DNA of 64,000 nucleotides from Pseudomonas alcaliphila JAB1 (GTDB lineage: Bacteria; Pseudomonadota; Gammaproteobacteria; Pseudomonadales; Pseudomonadaceae), in contig NZ_CP016162.1 in assembly GCF_001941865.1 (NCBI RefSeq), positions 1 through 64,000 of the forward strand, read 5' to 3'. The notes beneath the pieces are model-generated. The model saw only the letters and a program-made list of their open reading frames with translations. It made no database searches and had not been told where the DNA came from. Below are positions 47,146 through 57,710 of the stretch, piece after piece. How positions within the stretch are numbered: the first letter of the stretch is position 1; every line of letters starts with the position of its first letter. A program made the position numbers and the translations under genes.

Positions 47146-48183
47146 ATGAGGAAATCACTACTCGCCCTGCTCTTTGCAGCTGGCGGACTGGCCCTGACCA
47201 GCTTGGCTCAGGCCGAAGTGCAACTCAAGGACGGTCACCCGGACCGCTACACAGTGGTCAAGGGCGATACCCTCTGGGACATTTCCGGCAAGTTCCTGCG
47301 CCAGCCGTGGAAATGGCCGGAGATCTGGCACGCCAACCCACAGGTCGCCAACCCGCACCTGATCTATCCCGGCGATACCCTCAACCTGGTCTACGTTGAC
47401 GGTCAGCCGCGCCTGATGCTCAACCGCGGTGAGTCGCGCGGTACCATCAAGCTGTCGCCGCAGGTGCGCAGCACGCCAATGGCCGAAGCGATCCCGACTA
47501 TCCCGCTGGAGGCGATCAACAGCTTCCTGCTGAGCAACCGTATCGTCGACACGCCGGAAGAATTCAACGGCAAGCCTTACGTCGTCGCAGGCAACGCCGA
47601 GCGCGTGGTCAGCGGCGCTGGCGATCGTGTCTACGCCCGTGGTCAGTTCGACGAAGAGCATCCGATTTACGGCATCTTCCGTCAGGGCAAGACCTATGCG
47701 GACCCGGAGACCAAGGAGTTCCTCGGTATCAACGCCGATGATATCGGCACCGGTGAAGTCGTAGCTGAGGAAGGTGATATCGGTACTCTGGTGCTGAGCC
47801 GTTCCACTCAGGAAGTGCGCCTGGGAGATCGCCTGTTCCCCACCGAGGAGCGTGCGATCAACTCCACCTTCATGCCCAGTGAGCCGAGCAGCGAAATCAA
47901 TGGCCTGATCCTTGATGTACCGCGTGGTGTGACCCAGATCGGTCAGTTCGACGTGGTCACTTTGAACAAGGGGCTGCGTGACGGCCTGGAAATCGGCAAC
48001 GTGCTGGCGATCTACAAGACCGGCGAGACCGTACGTGACCGCGTTACCGGCGAGAGCGTGAAGATCCCGGACGAGCGTTCCGGCCTGCTGATGGTGTTCC
48101 GCACCTATGACAAGCTCAGCTACGGCCTGGTACTGCAGGCCAGCCGCCAGCTGGCGGTGATGGACAAGGTCCGTAACCCGTAA
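47146..48183 (+). CDS. tsaP: LysM domain protein (TsaP-type secretin-associated protein)
   Basis: 345 aa with a signal peptide (MRKSLLALLFAAGGLALTSLAQA) and an N-terminal LysM domain (YTVVKGDTLWDISGKFL, about 45-95) that binds peptidoglycan. The rest fits the FlgT-C-like family of TsaP, which anchors type IV pilus secretin rings; this assignment is by the conserved position between def and dprA. The ATG at 47146 is chosen for its signal peptide; earlier in-frame ATGs add 35 polar residues. Confidence 0.88.
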   Translation: MRKSLLALLFAAGGLALTSLAQAEVQLKDGHPDRYTVVKGDTLWDISGKFLRQPWKWPEIWHANPQVANPHLIYPGDTLNLVYVDGQPRLMLNRGESRGTIKLSPQVRSTPMAEAIPTIPLEAINSFLLSNRIVDTPEEFNGKPYVVAGNAERVVSGAGDRVYARGQFDEEHPIYGIFRQGKTYADPETKEFLGINADDIGTGEVVAEEGDIGTLVLSRSTQEVRLGDRLFPTEERAINSTFMPSEPSSEINGLILDVPRGVTQIGQFDVVTLNKGLRDGLEIGNVLAIYKTGETVRDRVTGESVKIPDERSGLLMVFRTYDKLSYGLVLQASRQLAVMDKVRNP

Positions 48184-48189
48184 TACCCG

Positions 48190-48218
48190 ACGAGCCCCGC
48201 ACTAGCGGGGCTCGTGCT
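48190..48218 (+). terminator. Rho-independent terminator after tsaP
   Basis: 11-bp stem ACGAGCCCCGC/GCGGGGCTCGT with loop ACTA, followed by GCTTT (weak T run). Confidence 0.7.
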
Positions 48219-48264
48219 TTCTGGCCGCCAGGATGGCGGTGCAACTTTTCAGGGAAGAATCGCC

Positions 48265-49380
48265 ATGCCTGCATCCTCCTCGCTTTCCCCCGCCGTTTCC
48301 CCTGCCGAGCTCGAAGCCCGCTTGCGTCTGCATCTGCTACCGGAGTTGGGGCCGCGGCGCTTTCGCAAACTCCTGAGCGCTTTCGATAGCGCCTCGGCTG
48401 CGCTCAGTGCGCCGGCCAGCGCCTGGCGTGCGTTGGGGTTGCCGGCTGCCTGCGCCGAGCCCCGGCGCAGTGCGGATATCCGCGAGCGAGCGGCGGCTGC
48501 CCTGCACTGGCTGGGTGAGCCTGATCAGCATGTGGTGATGTGGGACGATCCAGCCTATCCGGCTCTGCTCGGCGAGCTGGCGGATGCGCCGCCGCTGTTG
48601 TTCGTGGCGGGCGAGCCGCGCGTGCTGGAGGCGCCGCAACTGGCCATGGTCGGCAGTCGACGCGCCTCGCAGCCCGGCCTGGATAACGCACGAGCTTTTG
48701 CCCGTAGCCTGGCGGGCGGTGGTTTCGTCATCACCAGTGGTCTGGCGTTGGGGATCGATGGTGCTGCGCATCAGGGGGCGCTGGAGGGCGGCGGCAAAAC
48801 GGTGGCCGTGCTGGGCACTGGCTTGCAGTGCCTGTATCCGCGGCGGCATGTGGGGCTGGCGGCGCAGATCATCGAGCAAGGTGGCGCGCTGGTGTCAGAG
48901 TTGCCGCTGGACTGTCCGCCGCAGGCCAGTAATTTCCCGCGGCGCAACAGGATCATCAGCGGGTTGTCGCTGGGTGTACTGGTGGTCGAGGCCAGCCCTT
49001 CCAGTGGCTCGCTGATCACTGCGCGCCTGGCCGCCGAGCAGGGGCGCGAGGTCTATGCGATTCCCGGATCGATCCATCATCCTGGCGCACGGGGCTGCCA
49101 TCAGCTGATTCGTGACGGTGCCACCCTGGTGGAAAGCATTGAACATATCCTCGAAGCCCTGCGTGGCTGGCAGGCGCAAGCCGTCGAACCCGTGTCGATG
49201 CCCATCGCTAGCGTCGAGCACCCATTGCTGGCCTTGCTGCATGCCGCGCCGCACAGCACCGAGGCGCTGGTGCAGGCCAGCGGTTGGCCTTTGTCACAGG
49301 TGCTGGGAGCTTTGACCGAGTTGGAGCTCGATGGCCTGGTGTGCAACGAGGCTGGGCGTTGGCTGGCGCGCAATCGTTAA
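48265..49380 (+). CDS. dprA: DNA processing protein DprA
   Basis: 371-aa protein that loads RecA on incoming single-stranded DNA during natural transformation. Rossmann-like core with GSRRASQPG, SGLALGIDGAAHQGAL, LGTGLQCLYP and NFPRRNRIISGLS, plus a C-terminal winged helix (about 300-371). The ATG at 48265 has AGGGAAG upstream; an in-frame ATG at 48214 lies in the terminator. Located between tsaP and tsaC, its conserved place. Confidence 0.95.
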   Translation: MPASSSLSPAVSPAELEARLRLHLLPELGPRRFRKLLSAFDSASAALSAPASAWRALGLPAACAEPRRSADIRERAAAALHWLGEPDQHVVMWDDPAYPALLGELADAPPLLFVAGEPRVLEAPQLAMVGSRRASQPGLDNARAFARSLAGGGFVITSGLALGIDGAAHQGALEGGGKTVAVLGTGLQCLYPRRHVGLAAQIIEQGGALVSELPLDCPPQASNFPRRNRIISGLSLGVLVVEASPSSGSLITARLAAEQGREVYAIPGSIHHPGARGCHQLIRDGATLVESIEHILEALRGWQAQAVEPVSMPIASVEHPLLALLHAAPHSTEALVQASGWPLSQVLGALTELELDGLVCNEAGRWLARNR

Positions 49381-49456
49381 CAGGCTGTTAAGGCCCGTGG
49401 CAGGCAACCATTGGCTTGGATAGACTGCCGCCCATTGATTTCGCGGGAGACAGTCG

Positions 49457-50014
49457 ATGGCCAGCAACTGGCAGATACAGCAAACGGCGCGAGTGGTGCG
49501 TGAAGGGGGCGTGGTTGCCTATCCGACCGAGGCGGTCTGGGGTCTGGGCTGCGATCCCTGGAATGAAGAGGCGGTGTATCGCCTGCTGGCGCTCAAGGAG
49601 CGGCCGATGCACAAGGGGCTGATTCTGGTGGCCGATGACATCGGACAGTTCGACTTCCTGCTCGATGATCTGCCAGAGATCTGGCAGGAGCGCCTGGCCG
49701 GAAGCTGGCCAGGCCCGAACACCTGGCTGGTGCCGCATCAGAATCGCCTGCCCGAGTGGGTCACAGGCCAGCACGATACCGTGGCCCTGCGCGTCAGTGA
49801 TCATCCGCTGGTTCGTGCGTTGTGCCGCTATACCGGCCCGCTAATCTCCACCTCGGCCAACCCGGCGGGGCGCCCTTCAGCGCGTTCGCGTCTGCGCATC
49901 GAGCAATATTTCCCGGGCGAGTTGGACAAGGTCCTTGGCGGCGCACTAGGTGGGCGCAAGAACCCCAGCCTGATTCGTGACCTGCGCACGGGCGATGTGA
50001 TTCGCCCGTCCTGA
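49457..50014 (+). CDS. tsaC: L-threonylcarbamoyladenylate synthase (YrdC/RimN family)
   Basis: 185-aa enzyme making threonylcarbamoyl-AMP for t6A at position 37 of ANN-decoding tRNAs. [29 protein letters not shown] is the conserved core, with [17 protein letters not shown] near the C-terminus. GGAG lies upstream of the ATG. Classic length for the TsaC form without a Sua5 extension. Confidence 0.96.
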   Translation: MASNWQIQQTARVVREGGVVAYPTEAVWGLGCDPWNEEAVYRLLALKERPMHKGLILVADDIGQFDFLLDDLPEIWQERLAGSWPGPNTWLVPHQNRLPEWVTGQHDTVALRVSDHPLVRALCRYTGPLISTSANPAGRPSARSRLRIEQYFPGELDKVLGGALGGRKNPSLIRDLRTGDVIRPS

Positions 50015-50025
50015 CTGGCCAATGC

Positions 50026-50082
50026 TCGCGGCTAAAGCCCCTCCCACGATTGTGGCAGCTGTGGGAGGGGCTTTAGCCGCGA
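50026..50082. repeat. REP-like perfect inverted repeat (GGAGGGGCTTTAGCC family)
   Basis: Perfect 22-bp arms: 50026-50047 (TCGCGGCTAAAGCCCCTCCC...) and 50061-50082. It lies between the convergent genes tsaC and qorA and ends 6 bp before the qorA stop. Confidence 0.9.
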
Positions 50083-50088
50083 CTGTTT

Positions 50089-51066
50089 TTACGGCAGCAA
50101 AATGGTCGAGCCAGTGGTTTGCCGCGAGCTCAGCGCATCCTGTGCGGCGGCGGCGTCCTTCAGCGCATAGCGGTTGCTGATTTCCACCTGCAGCTTGCCG
50201 CTGGCGATCATGCCGAACAGGTCGTCGGCCATGGCCTGCAGGCGCTGCGCGCTGGTGGCGTAGCCGGCCAGGGTTGGGCGGGTGACGTACAGCGAACCCT
50301 TCTGCGCGAGGATGCCCAGGTTGACGCCGGTCACCGCGCCCGAAGCATTGCCGAAGCTGACCAGCAGGCCGTGTGGTGCCACGCAGTCCAGCGAGGTTTC
50401 CCAGGTGTCCTTGCCGACGCCGTCATAGACCACCGGGCACTTGGCGCCGTCGGTCAGCTCCAGTACGCGCTGCACGACGTTTTCATGGCTGTAGTCGATG
50501 GTCGCCCAGGCGCCCTGCTCCCTGGCCCGCGCCGCCTTTTGCGCCGAGCTGACAGTGCCGATCAGCTTCACGCCCAGCGCCTTGGCCCATTGGCAGGCGA
50601 AGGAGCCGACACCGCCGGCCGCAGCGTGGAACAGGATGGTCTCGCCGCCCTTGAGTTCGTAGGTCTGGCGCAGCAGGTACTGCACGGTCAGGCCCTTGAG
50701 CATCACCGCAGCCGCCTGTTCGAAGCTGATGCTGTCCGGCAGTTTCACCAGCTTGTCGGCGGGCAATACGTGCAGCTCGCTATAAGCACCCAGCGGGCCG
50801 GTAGCGTAGGCAACGCGATCACCCACGGCAAAGCCTTCGACTTCGCTGCCGACGGCCTCGACCACGCCGGCACCTTCGGTGCCCAGGCTCGACGGCAGCG
50901 CGGGCGGCTGATAGAGGCCGCTGCGGAAGTAGGTGTCGATGAAGTTCAGGCCGATGGCCCGGTTGGCCACGCGCACCTCGCGCGGGCCAGGTGCTGCCGG
51001 CTGGTAGTCACGGTACTGCAGCACGTCGCTGCCGCCGTGCTGGCTGAACTCGATACGCTTGGCCAT
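50089..51066 (-). CDS. qorA: NADPH:quinone oxidoreductase
   Basis: 325-aa zinc-free medium-chain dehydrogenase family quinone reductase. AAAGGVGSFACQWAKALG is the NADPH-binding motif (about 150); no catalytic zinc ligands. The ATG at 51066 gives MAKRIEFSQHGGSDVL; the much longer frame beyond it runs antisense through hemF by chance. Divergent from hemF, as in other Pseudomonas. Confidence 0.94.
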   Translation of the reverse strand: MAKRIEFSQHGGSDVLQYRDYQPAAPGPREVRVANRAIGLNFIDTYFRSGLYQPPALPSSLGTEGAGVVEAVGSEVEGFAVGDRVAYATGPLGAYSELHVLPADKLVKLPDSISFEQAAAVMLKGLTVQYLLRQTYELKGGETILFHAAAGGVGSFACQWAKALGVKLIGTVSSAQKAARAREQGAWATIDYSHENVVQRVLELTDGAKCPVVYDGVGKDTWETSLDCVAPHGLLVSFGNASGAVTGVNLGILAQKGSLYVTRPTLAGYATSAQRLQAMADDLFGMIASGKLQVEISNRYALKDAAAAQDALSSRQTTGSTILLP

Positions 51067-51084
51067 CTTGGAGTCCTTGTCTGA

Positions 51085-52131
<1,047 letters not shown>

Positions 52132-52134
52132 TCC

Positions 52135-52192
52135 CGTAGCCCAATGCAATCCGGGACAGTTCATAGGCCGCCCCGGATTTCATTGGGCTACG
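52135..52192. repeat. REP-like inverted repeat (TAGCCC-GGAT family)
   Basis: Arms 52135-52155 (CGTAGCCCAATGCAATCCGGG) and 52172-52192 (complement with one mismatch), 3 bp after the hemF stop. Confidence 0.85.
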
Positions 52193-52210
52193 AACTGGCG
52201 CCATTTCCCC

Positions 52211-52272
52211 GTAGGAGACCGCTTGCGGGTGATCTGGCCCGAGAGCAAATCGCCAGCAAGCTGGCTCCTACA
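52211..52272. repeat. REP-like inverted repeat (GTAGGAG family)
   Basis: GTAGGAGACCGCTTGCGGGTGAT at the left against ATCGCCAGCAAGCTGGCTCCTAC at the right, 15 bp before the aroE start. Confidence 0.75.
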
Positions 52273-52287
52273 CAAACAGGACTTTCC

Positions 52288-53109
52288 ATGGACCGCTACT
52301 GCGTCTTCGGCAACCCCATCGGCCACAGCAAATCGCCGCTGATCCACCGCCTGTTCGCCGAGCAAACCGGCCAGGTGTTGACCTACGATGCACGCCTGGC
52401 GCCGCTGGACGACTTCACTGGCAATGCCCGCGCCTTTTTCGCCGAAGGCCTGGGCGGCAACGTCACCGTGCCGTTCAAGGAAGAGGCCTTTCGCCTGGCC
52501 GACGAACTCACCGAGCGCGCCCGTCGAGCCGGCGCGGTGAATACCCTGAAGAAACTGGCCGACGGCCGCCTGCTGGGTGACAACACCGACGGTGCTGGCT
52601 TGACCCGTGACCTGCAGGACAACGCCGGTTTCAGCTTGGCCGGCAAGCGCATCCTCGTGCTCGGTGCCGGCGGTGCCGTGCGCGGTGTGCTCGAACCCTT
52701 CCTGGCGCAGAAGCCGGCGGTGCTGGTGATCGCCAACCGTACCGTGGCCAAGGCCGAACAACTGGTGCGTGAATTTGCCGACCTAGGCCCGCTGGTGGCC
52801 GCTGGCTTCGACTGGATCGATGCGCCGGTGGACCTGATCGTCAACGGCACTTCCGCCAGCCTCGGTGGTGAGCTGCCGCCGATTGCGCCGAGCCTGATCC
52901 AGCCCGGTCATACCGTCTGCTACGACATGATGTACGGCCGTGAGGCAACCGCCTTCAACCGCTGGGCAGCCGAGCAGGGCGCGGCGCGCTGCCTGGATGG
53001 CCTCGGCATGCTGGTCGAGCAGGCGGCCGAGGCGTTCGAGCTATGGCGTGGAGTGCGCCCTGACACGGCGCCGGTGCTGGCTGAGCTGCGCCGTCAACTG
53101 GCGGGTTGA
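52288..53109 (+). CDS. aroE: Shikimate dehydrogenase
   Basis: 273-aa NADPH-dependent enzyme of the shikimate pathway. [10 protein letters not shown] at the N-terminus, catalytic Lys in NVTVPFKE, Asp in [11 protein letters not shown], and the NADP loop [12 protein letters not shown]. The ATG at 52288 gives the family N-terminus [14 protein letters not shown]; the upstream in-frame ATG at 52144 lies in the REP region. The next gene starts 6 bp after the stop. Confidence 0.97.
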   Translation: MDRYCVFGNPIGHSKSPLIHRLFAEQTGQVLTYDARLAPLDDFTGNARAFFAEGLGGNVTVPFKEEAFRLADELTERARRAGAVNTLKKLADGRLLGDNTDGAGLTRDLQDNAGFSLAGKRILVLGAGGAVRGVLEPFLAQKPAVLVIANRTVAKAEQLVREFADLGPLVAAGFDWIDAPVDLIVNGTSASLGGELPPIAPSLIQPGHTVCYDMMYGREATAFNRWAAEQGAARCLDGLGMLVEQAAEAFELWRGVRPDTAPVLAELRRQLAG

Positions 53110-53115
53110 ACGGGC

Positions 53116-53466
53116 ATGGACGAACAAGCGCTGCCGAGGATCAGGGGCTATCACGCCCATGTTTACTTCGACGCCAGCACCCTCGATCAGGCCCGTGCGC
53201 TGTGCGAAGAAGCCGCGCGGCTTTTTCCTCTGAAGATGGGACGGATGCACGAGCGTCCAGTCGGGCCACACCCGGATTGGAGCTGTCAGCTGGCCTTTCG
53301 TCCTGACCTGTTCGGTGAGCTGGTGCCCTGGCTGATGCAACACCGCAATGGCCTCAACGTGCTGGTGCACCCGATCACTGACAACGAGCTGCGCGACCAC
53401 CGCGACTGGCCGCTATGGCTCGGTCAGGTGCGCCCGCTGGATCTGAGCACGCTCGCAGACGAATGA
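53116..53466 (+). CDS. DOPA 4,5-dioxygenase family protein
   Basis: 116 aa, a typical length for the small family of extradiol dioxygenase-like proteins. The N-terminal GYHAHVYFDA with its two His, and HERPVGPHPDWSCQLAF and VHPITDNELRDH further on, are the conserved metal-ligand segments. Probably soluble; the bacterial substrate is unknown. It is next to aroE, probably in one transcript. Confidence 0.9.
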   Translation: MDEQALPRIRGYHAHVYFDASTLDQARALCEEAARLFPLKMGRMHERPVGPHPDWSCQLAFRPDLFGELVPWLMQHRNGLNVLVHPITDNELRDHRDWPLWLGQVRPLDLSTLADE

Positions 53467-53488
53467 TGGTTAGGACGAGCGGTCTTGC

Positions 53489-55060
53489 TCAATCCTCGAA
53501 CAACACCGGGCAGCGCTCGGCGCCTTCGAGCTTGAGGATTTCCTCCACCACTGGCGGTCGTGCCTGACGCAATACCAGGCTGCGCTTCAGTGCCTGCAGG
53601 CGGCGTGCCTCCTGGTGCAGCATCTCCACGCCGGCGTAGTCGATGAAGTTGATGTGCCGTGCGTCGATCACCAGGCGCTGCCCGCGGCTGCGCTGCAGCA
53701 ACTGCTGGATGTACTGGCAGGCGCCGAAGAAGATCGAGCCCTCGATGCGCAGCACCTCGTCTTCGCCGTCCTGCCACAGGCGCACGCGCGGCTGCGAGGT
53801 GCGCTTGAGGTAGAAGAACAACGAGGCCAACACGCCGGCGTAGATCGCCGTCTGCAGCTCCAGCACCAGGGTGGCGGCGAAGGTCAGCAGCATCACCATG
53901 AACTCGGAGCGACTGACCCGACGTAGTGCACGGATCGCCGGCAGATCCACCAAGCCCCAGCAAATCAGCAGGATGCCGGCCGCCATCACCGGCAGCGGGA
54001 TATGCGTCAGCAGCGCTGCGCCGAACACCGCGAACAGCGCCACCAGCAGCGCCGAGAACACCCCGGCCAGCGGCGTGCGTGCGCCGGCCTGCAGGTTCAG
54101 CGCCGAGCGGGTGAAGGAGCCGGCCGACAGCGACGCGGAAAACCACGGCCCGAGCATGTTCGACAAGCCCTGGGCGCGTACTTCCTGGTTGGCATCGAGG
54201 AACTGGTGCGATTTCACCGCCAGCGCGCGGGCGATGGACAGGCTGGTGACCAGCCCGAGCATGCCGCAGGCCACCGCTGCCGGTAGCAGGCGCAGCACGT
54301 TGTCGAGGTCGAAGCTCAGCAGGGTCAAAGGCGGCAGACCACCTTCGAATGGCGCCACCATAGCGATATCAGCGGTGAACCGTGCCGGTAGCAGCCACGC
54401 CAGCAGACTGCCGCAGACGAGGCCGATCAGCAGTGCGGGCGCCTTCGGCCAGAGTTTGCGCACGGCCACGCTGAGCAGCAGTGTAAAGGCCGCCAGGGCC
54501 AGACTCGGCCAGTGCGCCTCGGGCAGGTGCTGGCCGATCTGCAGCAGGCTGGTCAGGGCTGTGGGTTGGCTGGCGACTTCCACGCCGAGCAGATTGGGCA
54601 TCTGTCCGATGGCGATCACCAGTGCCGCGCCGAGGGTGAAGCCGAGCACCACCGACTGCGAGACGAAGTTCACCAGCGCGCCGAAGCGCAGCAGGCCGAG
54701 CAGCCACTGGAACAGCCCGGCGAGAAAGGTCAGCAGCAGGATCAGGGCGATGAATTCGTCGCTGCCGATGCGTGCCATGGGGCTGACGCTGGTGAACAGG
54801 ACGATGGAGATGGCGGCGGTCGGCCCGCAGATCAGGTGCCAGGACGAGCCCCACAGACAGGCGATGATCACCGGCACGATGGCGGCGTACAGGCCGTATT
54901 CGGCGGGCAGGCCGGCAATCAGCGCGTAGGCCAGCGACTGCGGCAGGGCCAGGATGGCACCGGTCAGGCCCACCAGCAGGTCGTTGCCGAGGGTCTTGTG
55001 GCTGATGCCAGGCAACCAGCGGAGAAACGGCAGTATGGTCTGTCGGTCAGGTAGGCGCAT
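53489..55060 (-). CDS. SulP-family anion transporter with STAS domain
   Basis: 523-aa inner-membrane protein. About 10-12 hydrophobic segments (residues 25-420) with the SulP signature in the first part (GLTGAILALPQSLAYALIAGLPAEYGLYAAIVPVIIACLWG), and a C-terminal cytoplasmic STAS domain (about 435-523). Transports sulfate, bicarbonate or another anion. Located next to the choline-O-sulfate genes, which release sulfate, but on its own transcript (58 bp gap after choX); a functional link is only suggestive. Confidence 0.9.
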   Translation of the reverse strand: MRLPDRQTILPFLRWLPGISHKTLGNDLLVGLTGAILALPQSLAYALIAGLPAEYGLYAAIVPVIIACLWGSSWHLICGPTAAISIVLFTSVSPMARIGSDEFIALILLLTFLAGLFQWLLGLLRFGALVNFVSQSVVLGFTLGAALVIAIGQMPNLLGVEVASQPTALTSLLQIGQHLPEAHWPSLALAAFTLLLSVAVRKLWPKAPALLIGLVCGSLLAWLLPARFTADIAMVAPFEGGLPPLTLLSFDLDNVLRLLPAAVACGMLGLVTSLSIARALAVKSHQFLDANQEVRAQGLSNMLGPWFSASLSAGSFTRSALNLQAGARTPLAGVFSALLVALFAVFGAALLTHIPLPVMAAGILLICWGLVDLPAIRALRRVSRSEFMVMLLTFAATLVLELQTAIYAGVLASLFFYLKRTSQPRVRLWQDGEDEVLRIEGSIFFGACQYIQQLLQRSRGQRLVIDARHINFIDYAGVEMLHQEARRLQALKRSLVLRQARPPVVEEILKLEGAERCPVLFED

Positions 55061-55118
55061 GATTTGAGTCGAGGGTGGGCCGCAGGCGACTCCACCCTAC
55101 TCACTTGCCGCGGTTAAT

Positions 55119-56039
55119 TCAAAGCCGCGCCTTCACGGCGGCCAGGCCGTCGCCACCGTCGCGGGTGGTCACGCCGTCCAGCCAGCCATCGAGCACCTGC
55201 GGGTTGGCCTGCAGCCAGGCCTTGATCGCAGCGTCGTTGCTGGCCTGCTTGTTCAGCACCTGATCCATGATGCTGTTCTCCATCTCCTGGGTGAAAGTCA
55301 GGTTGCTCAGCAGCTTGCCGACGTTGGGGCACTGCGCGGCGTAGCCCTTGCGCGCCAGGGTGTTGACCTCGCCGCTGTCGCCGAAATATTTCTCGCCGCC
55401 TTTCAGATACTGCATGTCGTACTGCACGTTCATCGGGTGCGGGGTCCAGCCGAGGAATACCACGAACTGATCGCGTTTCACCGCGCGGCCGACCTGCACC
55501 AGCATCGCCTGTTCGCTGGACTCCACCAGCTTCCAGTCACCCAGGCCGAACTCGTCGGCGGCGATCATCTGCTTGATCGACTCGTTGGCCGGCGAGCCGG
55601 AGGCGATGCCGTAGAGTTTCTTGCCGAATTTGTCGGCATGCTTGTCCAGATCGGCGAAGGTCTTCACCCCGGCCTCATAGGCATAGGTCGGGACCGCCAG
55701 GGTGTACTCGGTGCCTGCGAGGTTCTGCGCCAGCTTGTCCACTTCTCCGCTGGCGACGAACTTGTCGTAGTTACTCTGCTGCGCCGGCATCCAGTTGCCG
55801 AGGAAGACGTCGACCTGGCCCTTCTGCAGGCCGGCGAAGATGATCGGCACGGCCAGGGTCTGGGTTTGTGCCTTGTAGCCCAGGCCGTCGAGCAGGAAGC
55901 TGGCGATGCCGTTGGTCACGGCGATGTCGCTCCAGCCCGGGTCACCCAGCTTGACCGTGGCACAGGCGGCGTCCTCGGCCCATACGTCACCGGCGCTGCT
56001 GAGCGCTGCCGCGAGTAACAGCGCACTGAATCGGTTCAT
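55119..56039 (-). CDS. choX: Choline ABC transporter substrate-binding protein
   Basis: 306-aa periplasmic protein of the OpuAC family. Signal peptide MNRFSALLLAAALSSAGDVWAED. The GWSDIAVTNGIASFLLDGLGY segment and Trp/Tyr-rich stretches (GNWMPAQQSNYD, FLGWTPHPMN) are expected to form the aromatic cage for the trimethylammonium group. The ATG at 56039 follows GGAG. It lies 49 bp downstream of betC. No permease or ATPase gene is next to it, so it must use a remote ABC system. Confidence 0.9.
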   Translation of the reverse strand: MNRFSALLLAAALSSAGDVWAEDAACATVKLGDPGWSDIAVTNGIASFLLDGLGYKAQTQTLAVPIIFAGLQKGQVDVFLGNWMPAQQSNYDKFVASGEVDKLAQNLAGTEYTLAVPTYAYEAGVKTFADLDKHADKFGKKLYGIASGSPANESIKQMIAADEFGLGDWKLVESSEQAMLVQVGRAVKRDQFVVFLGWTPHPMNVQYDMQYLKGGEKYFGDSGEVNTLARKGYAAQCPNVGKLLSNLTFTQEMENSIMDQVLNKQASNDAAIKAWLQANPQVLDGWLDGVTTRDGGDGLAAVKARL

Positions 56040-56088
56040 GGCGTCTCTCCTTTTTTCTTCTGGTTTGGGGGCGGCAGTGGGAAAAGGT

Positions 56089-57597
56089 TCATACCTGGGG
56101 AAAACGGGCGCGGCGTTCCAGGTCGTCGAGATCGATATGGTTGCGCATGTACTGTTGGCTGGCATCGACCCAGGGCTGGTGATCCCAGCTGGTCAGCTTG
56201 CCTTGGCTCAGCGCCTCGGCCACCAGACGGCGGCGGCGCTGGCTGGCGAGAGTGGCGGCGTGGATGGCCGGGATGTCCCAGCGCTCGCGCGCTTCGGCGA
56301 TGAAACCGGCGAGGATGCCGCGATGCTCGCTGGACTCGGCCAGGTTCTGACGTTCGAGCGGGTCGCTGTCCAGATCGAACAGCAGCAGTGGATCCTGCTC
56401 GGAATAGACGAATTTCCAGGGACCGCGGCGAATCATCATCAGCGGGCTGAGCGTGCCTTCGGCCATGTATTCGCCGAGCACTTCATCATGGCCGCCCTTG
56501 CCTTGCAGATGCGGCAGCAGCGAGTGACCCTCCAGCTCCAGGCCCTGCTCGACCTGGCCGCCGGCCAGTTCCACCAGCGTTGGCAGCAGATCGAGAGTGG
56601 AGACCGACTGACTGACCCGATGCGCGGTGAAGCGCTGCGGTGCATGCACCAGCAACGGCACGCGGGCGGACATTTCGAACCAGTGCATCTTGTACCAGAG
56701 GCCGCGCTCGCCAAGCATGTCGCCGTGGTCGCCGGAGAAGACGATCAGGGTGTCCTCGGCCAGGCCGCATTCTTCCAGGGTTCTGAGCAACTTGCCGATG
56801 TTGTCGTCGATATAGCTGCAGGCGCCGAAGTAGGCGCGGCGGGCATCGCGAATCTTGTCCTCGGGCAGCGGTTTGTCCCACAGGTCGATGACCTTGAGCA
56901 GACGCTGCGAGTGCGGGTCCTGCTCGCTCTGCTCGATGTGCTGGCGCGGCAGAGGAATGTCCACGCCCTCGTAGCGATCCCAGTATTCGCGGCCGATGGT
57001 GTAGGGGTCATGCGGGTGGGTCATCGACACGGTCAGGCAGAACGGCTGATCCGGACTCATGCGCACGTGGTCGTAGAGGTACTGGCGGGCCTTGAACACC
57101 ACCTCCTCGTCGAAATCCAGCTGGTTGCTGCGCACGCAGGGGCCGGCCTGCAGCACCGAGGACATGTTGTGGTACCAACTGGCGCGCACGTCCGGCTCGT
57201 CCCAGTTCACCGCCCAGCCGTAGTCGGCGGGATAGATGTCGCTGGTCAGGCGCTCCTCGTAACCGTGCAGCTGGTCCGGCCCGCAGAAGTGCATCTTGCC
57301 CGATAGCGCAGTGCGGTAGCCGAGGCGGCGCAGGTAATGGGCGTAGGTCGGCACATCGGCGGGGAAATCGGCGGCATTGTCGTAGGCGCCGATCTTCGAT
57401 GGCAGCCGCCCGCTGACCAGGGTGAAGCGCGACGGCGCGCAGAGCGGGCTGTTGCAGTAGGCCGAGTCGAACACCACGGCCTGCTCGGCCAGCTTCATCA
57501 GGTTGGGCATCTGCACCGGCGAGGCGGCGTCGTGCAGCGGCAGGATCGGCGCGGCCATCTGGTCGGCCATGATGAAGAGGATGTTCGGGCGCTTCAT
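56089..57597 (-). CDS. betC: Choline-sulfatase
   Basis: 502-aa type I sulfatase that hydrolyses choline-O-sulfate to choline and sulfate. The formylglycine motif is CAPSR with Cys53; N-terminal metal ligand in MADQM (Asp12) and later VFSGDHGDMLGERGLWYKM. The C-terminal about 100 residues fit choline-sulfatase rather than aryl-sulfatase. The ATG at 57597 starts MKRPNILFIMADQM; no signal peptide, so cytoplasmic. Divergent from the LysR gene that probably controls it. Confidence 0.95.
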   Translation of the reverse strand: MKRPNILFIMADQMAAPILPLHDAASPVQMPNLMKLAEQAVVFDSAYCNSPLCAPSRFTLVSGRLPSKIGAYDNAADFPADVPTYAHYLRRLGYRTALSGKMHFCGPDQLHGYEERLTSDIYPADYGWAVNWDEPDVRASWYHNMSSVLQAGPCVRSNQLDFDEEVVFKARQYLYDHVRMSPDQPFCLTVSMTHPHDPYTIGREYWDRYEGVDIPLPRQHIEQSEQDPHSQRLLKVIDLWDKPLPEDKIRDARRAYFGACSYIDDNIGKLLRTLEECGLAEDTLIVFSGDHGDMLGERGLWYKMHWFEMSARVPLLVHAPQRFTAHRVSQSVSTLDLLPTLVELAGGQVEQGLELEGHSLLPHLQGKGGHDEVLGEYMAEGTLSPLMMIRRGPWKFVYSEQDPLLLFDLDSDPLERQNLAESSEHRGILAGFIAEARERWDIPAIHAATLASQRRRRLVAEALSQGKLTSWDHQPWVDASQQYMRNHIDLDDLERRARFPQV

Positions 57598-57710
57598 GGT
57601 GGCGGCTATTCCATACTGTTGGTTTATGCGACAGTGCTGGCTCCATGATTCCGGTAGAACGGCAGCAGGGTAAACCCGGCTGTGAAACATGCCTCGGATA
57701 AGCAGAGCTT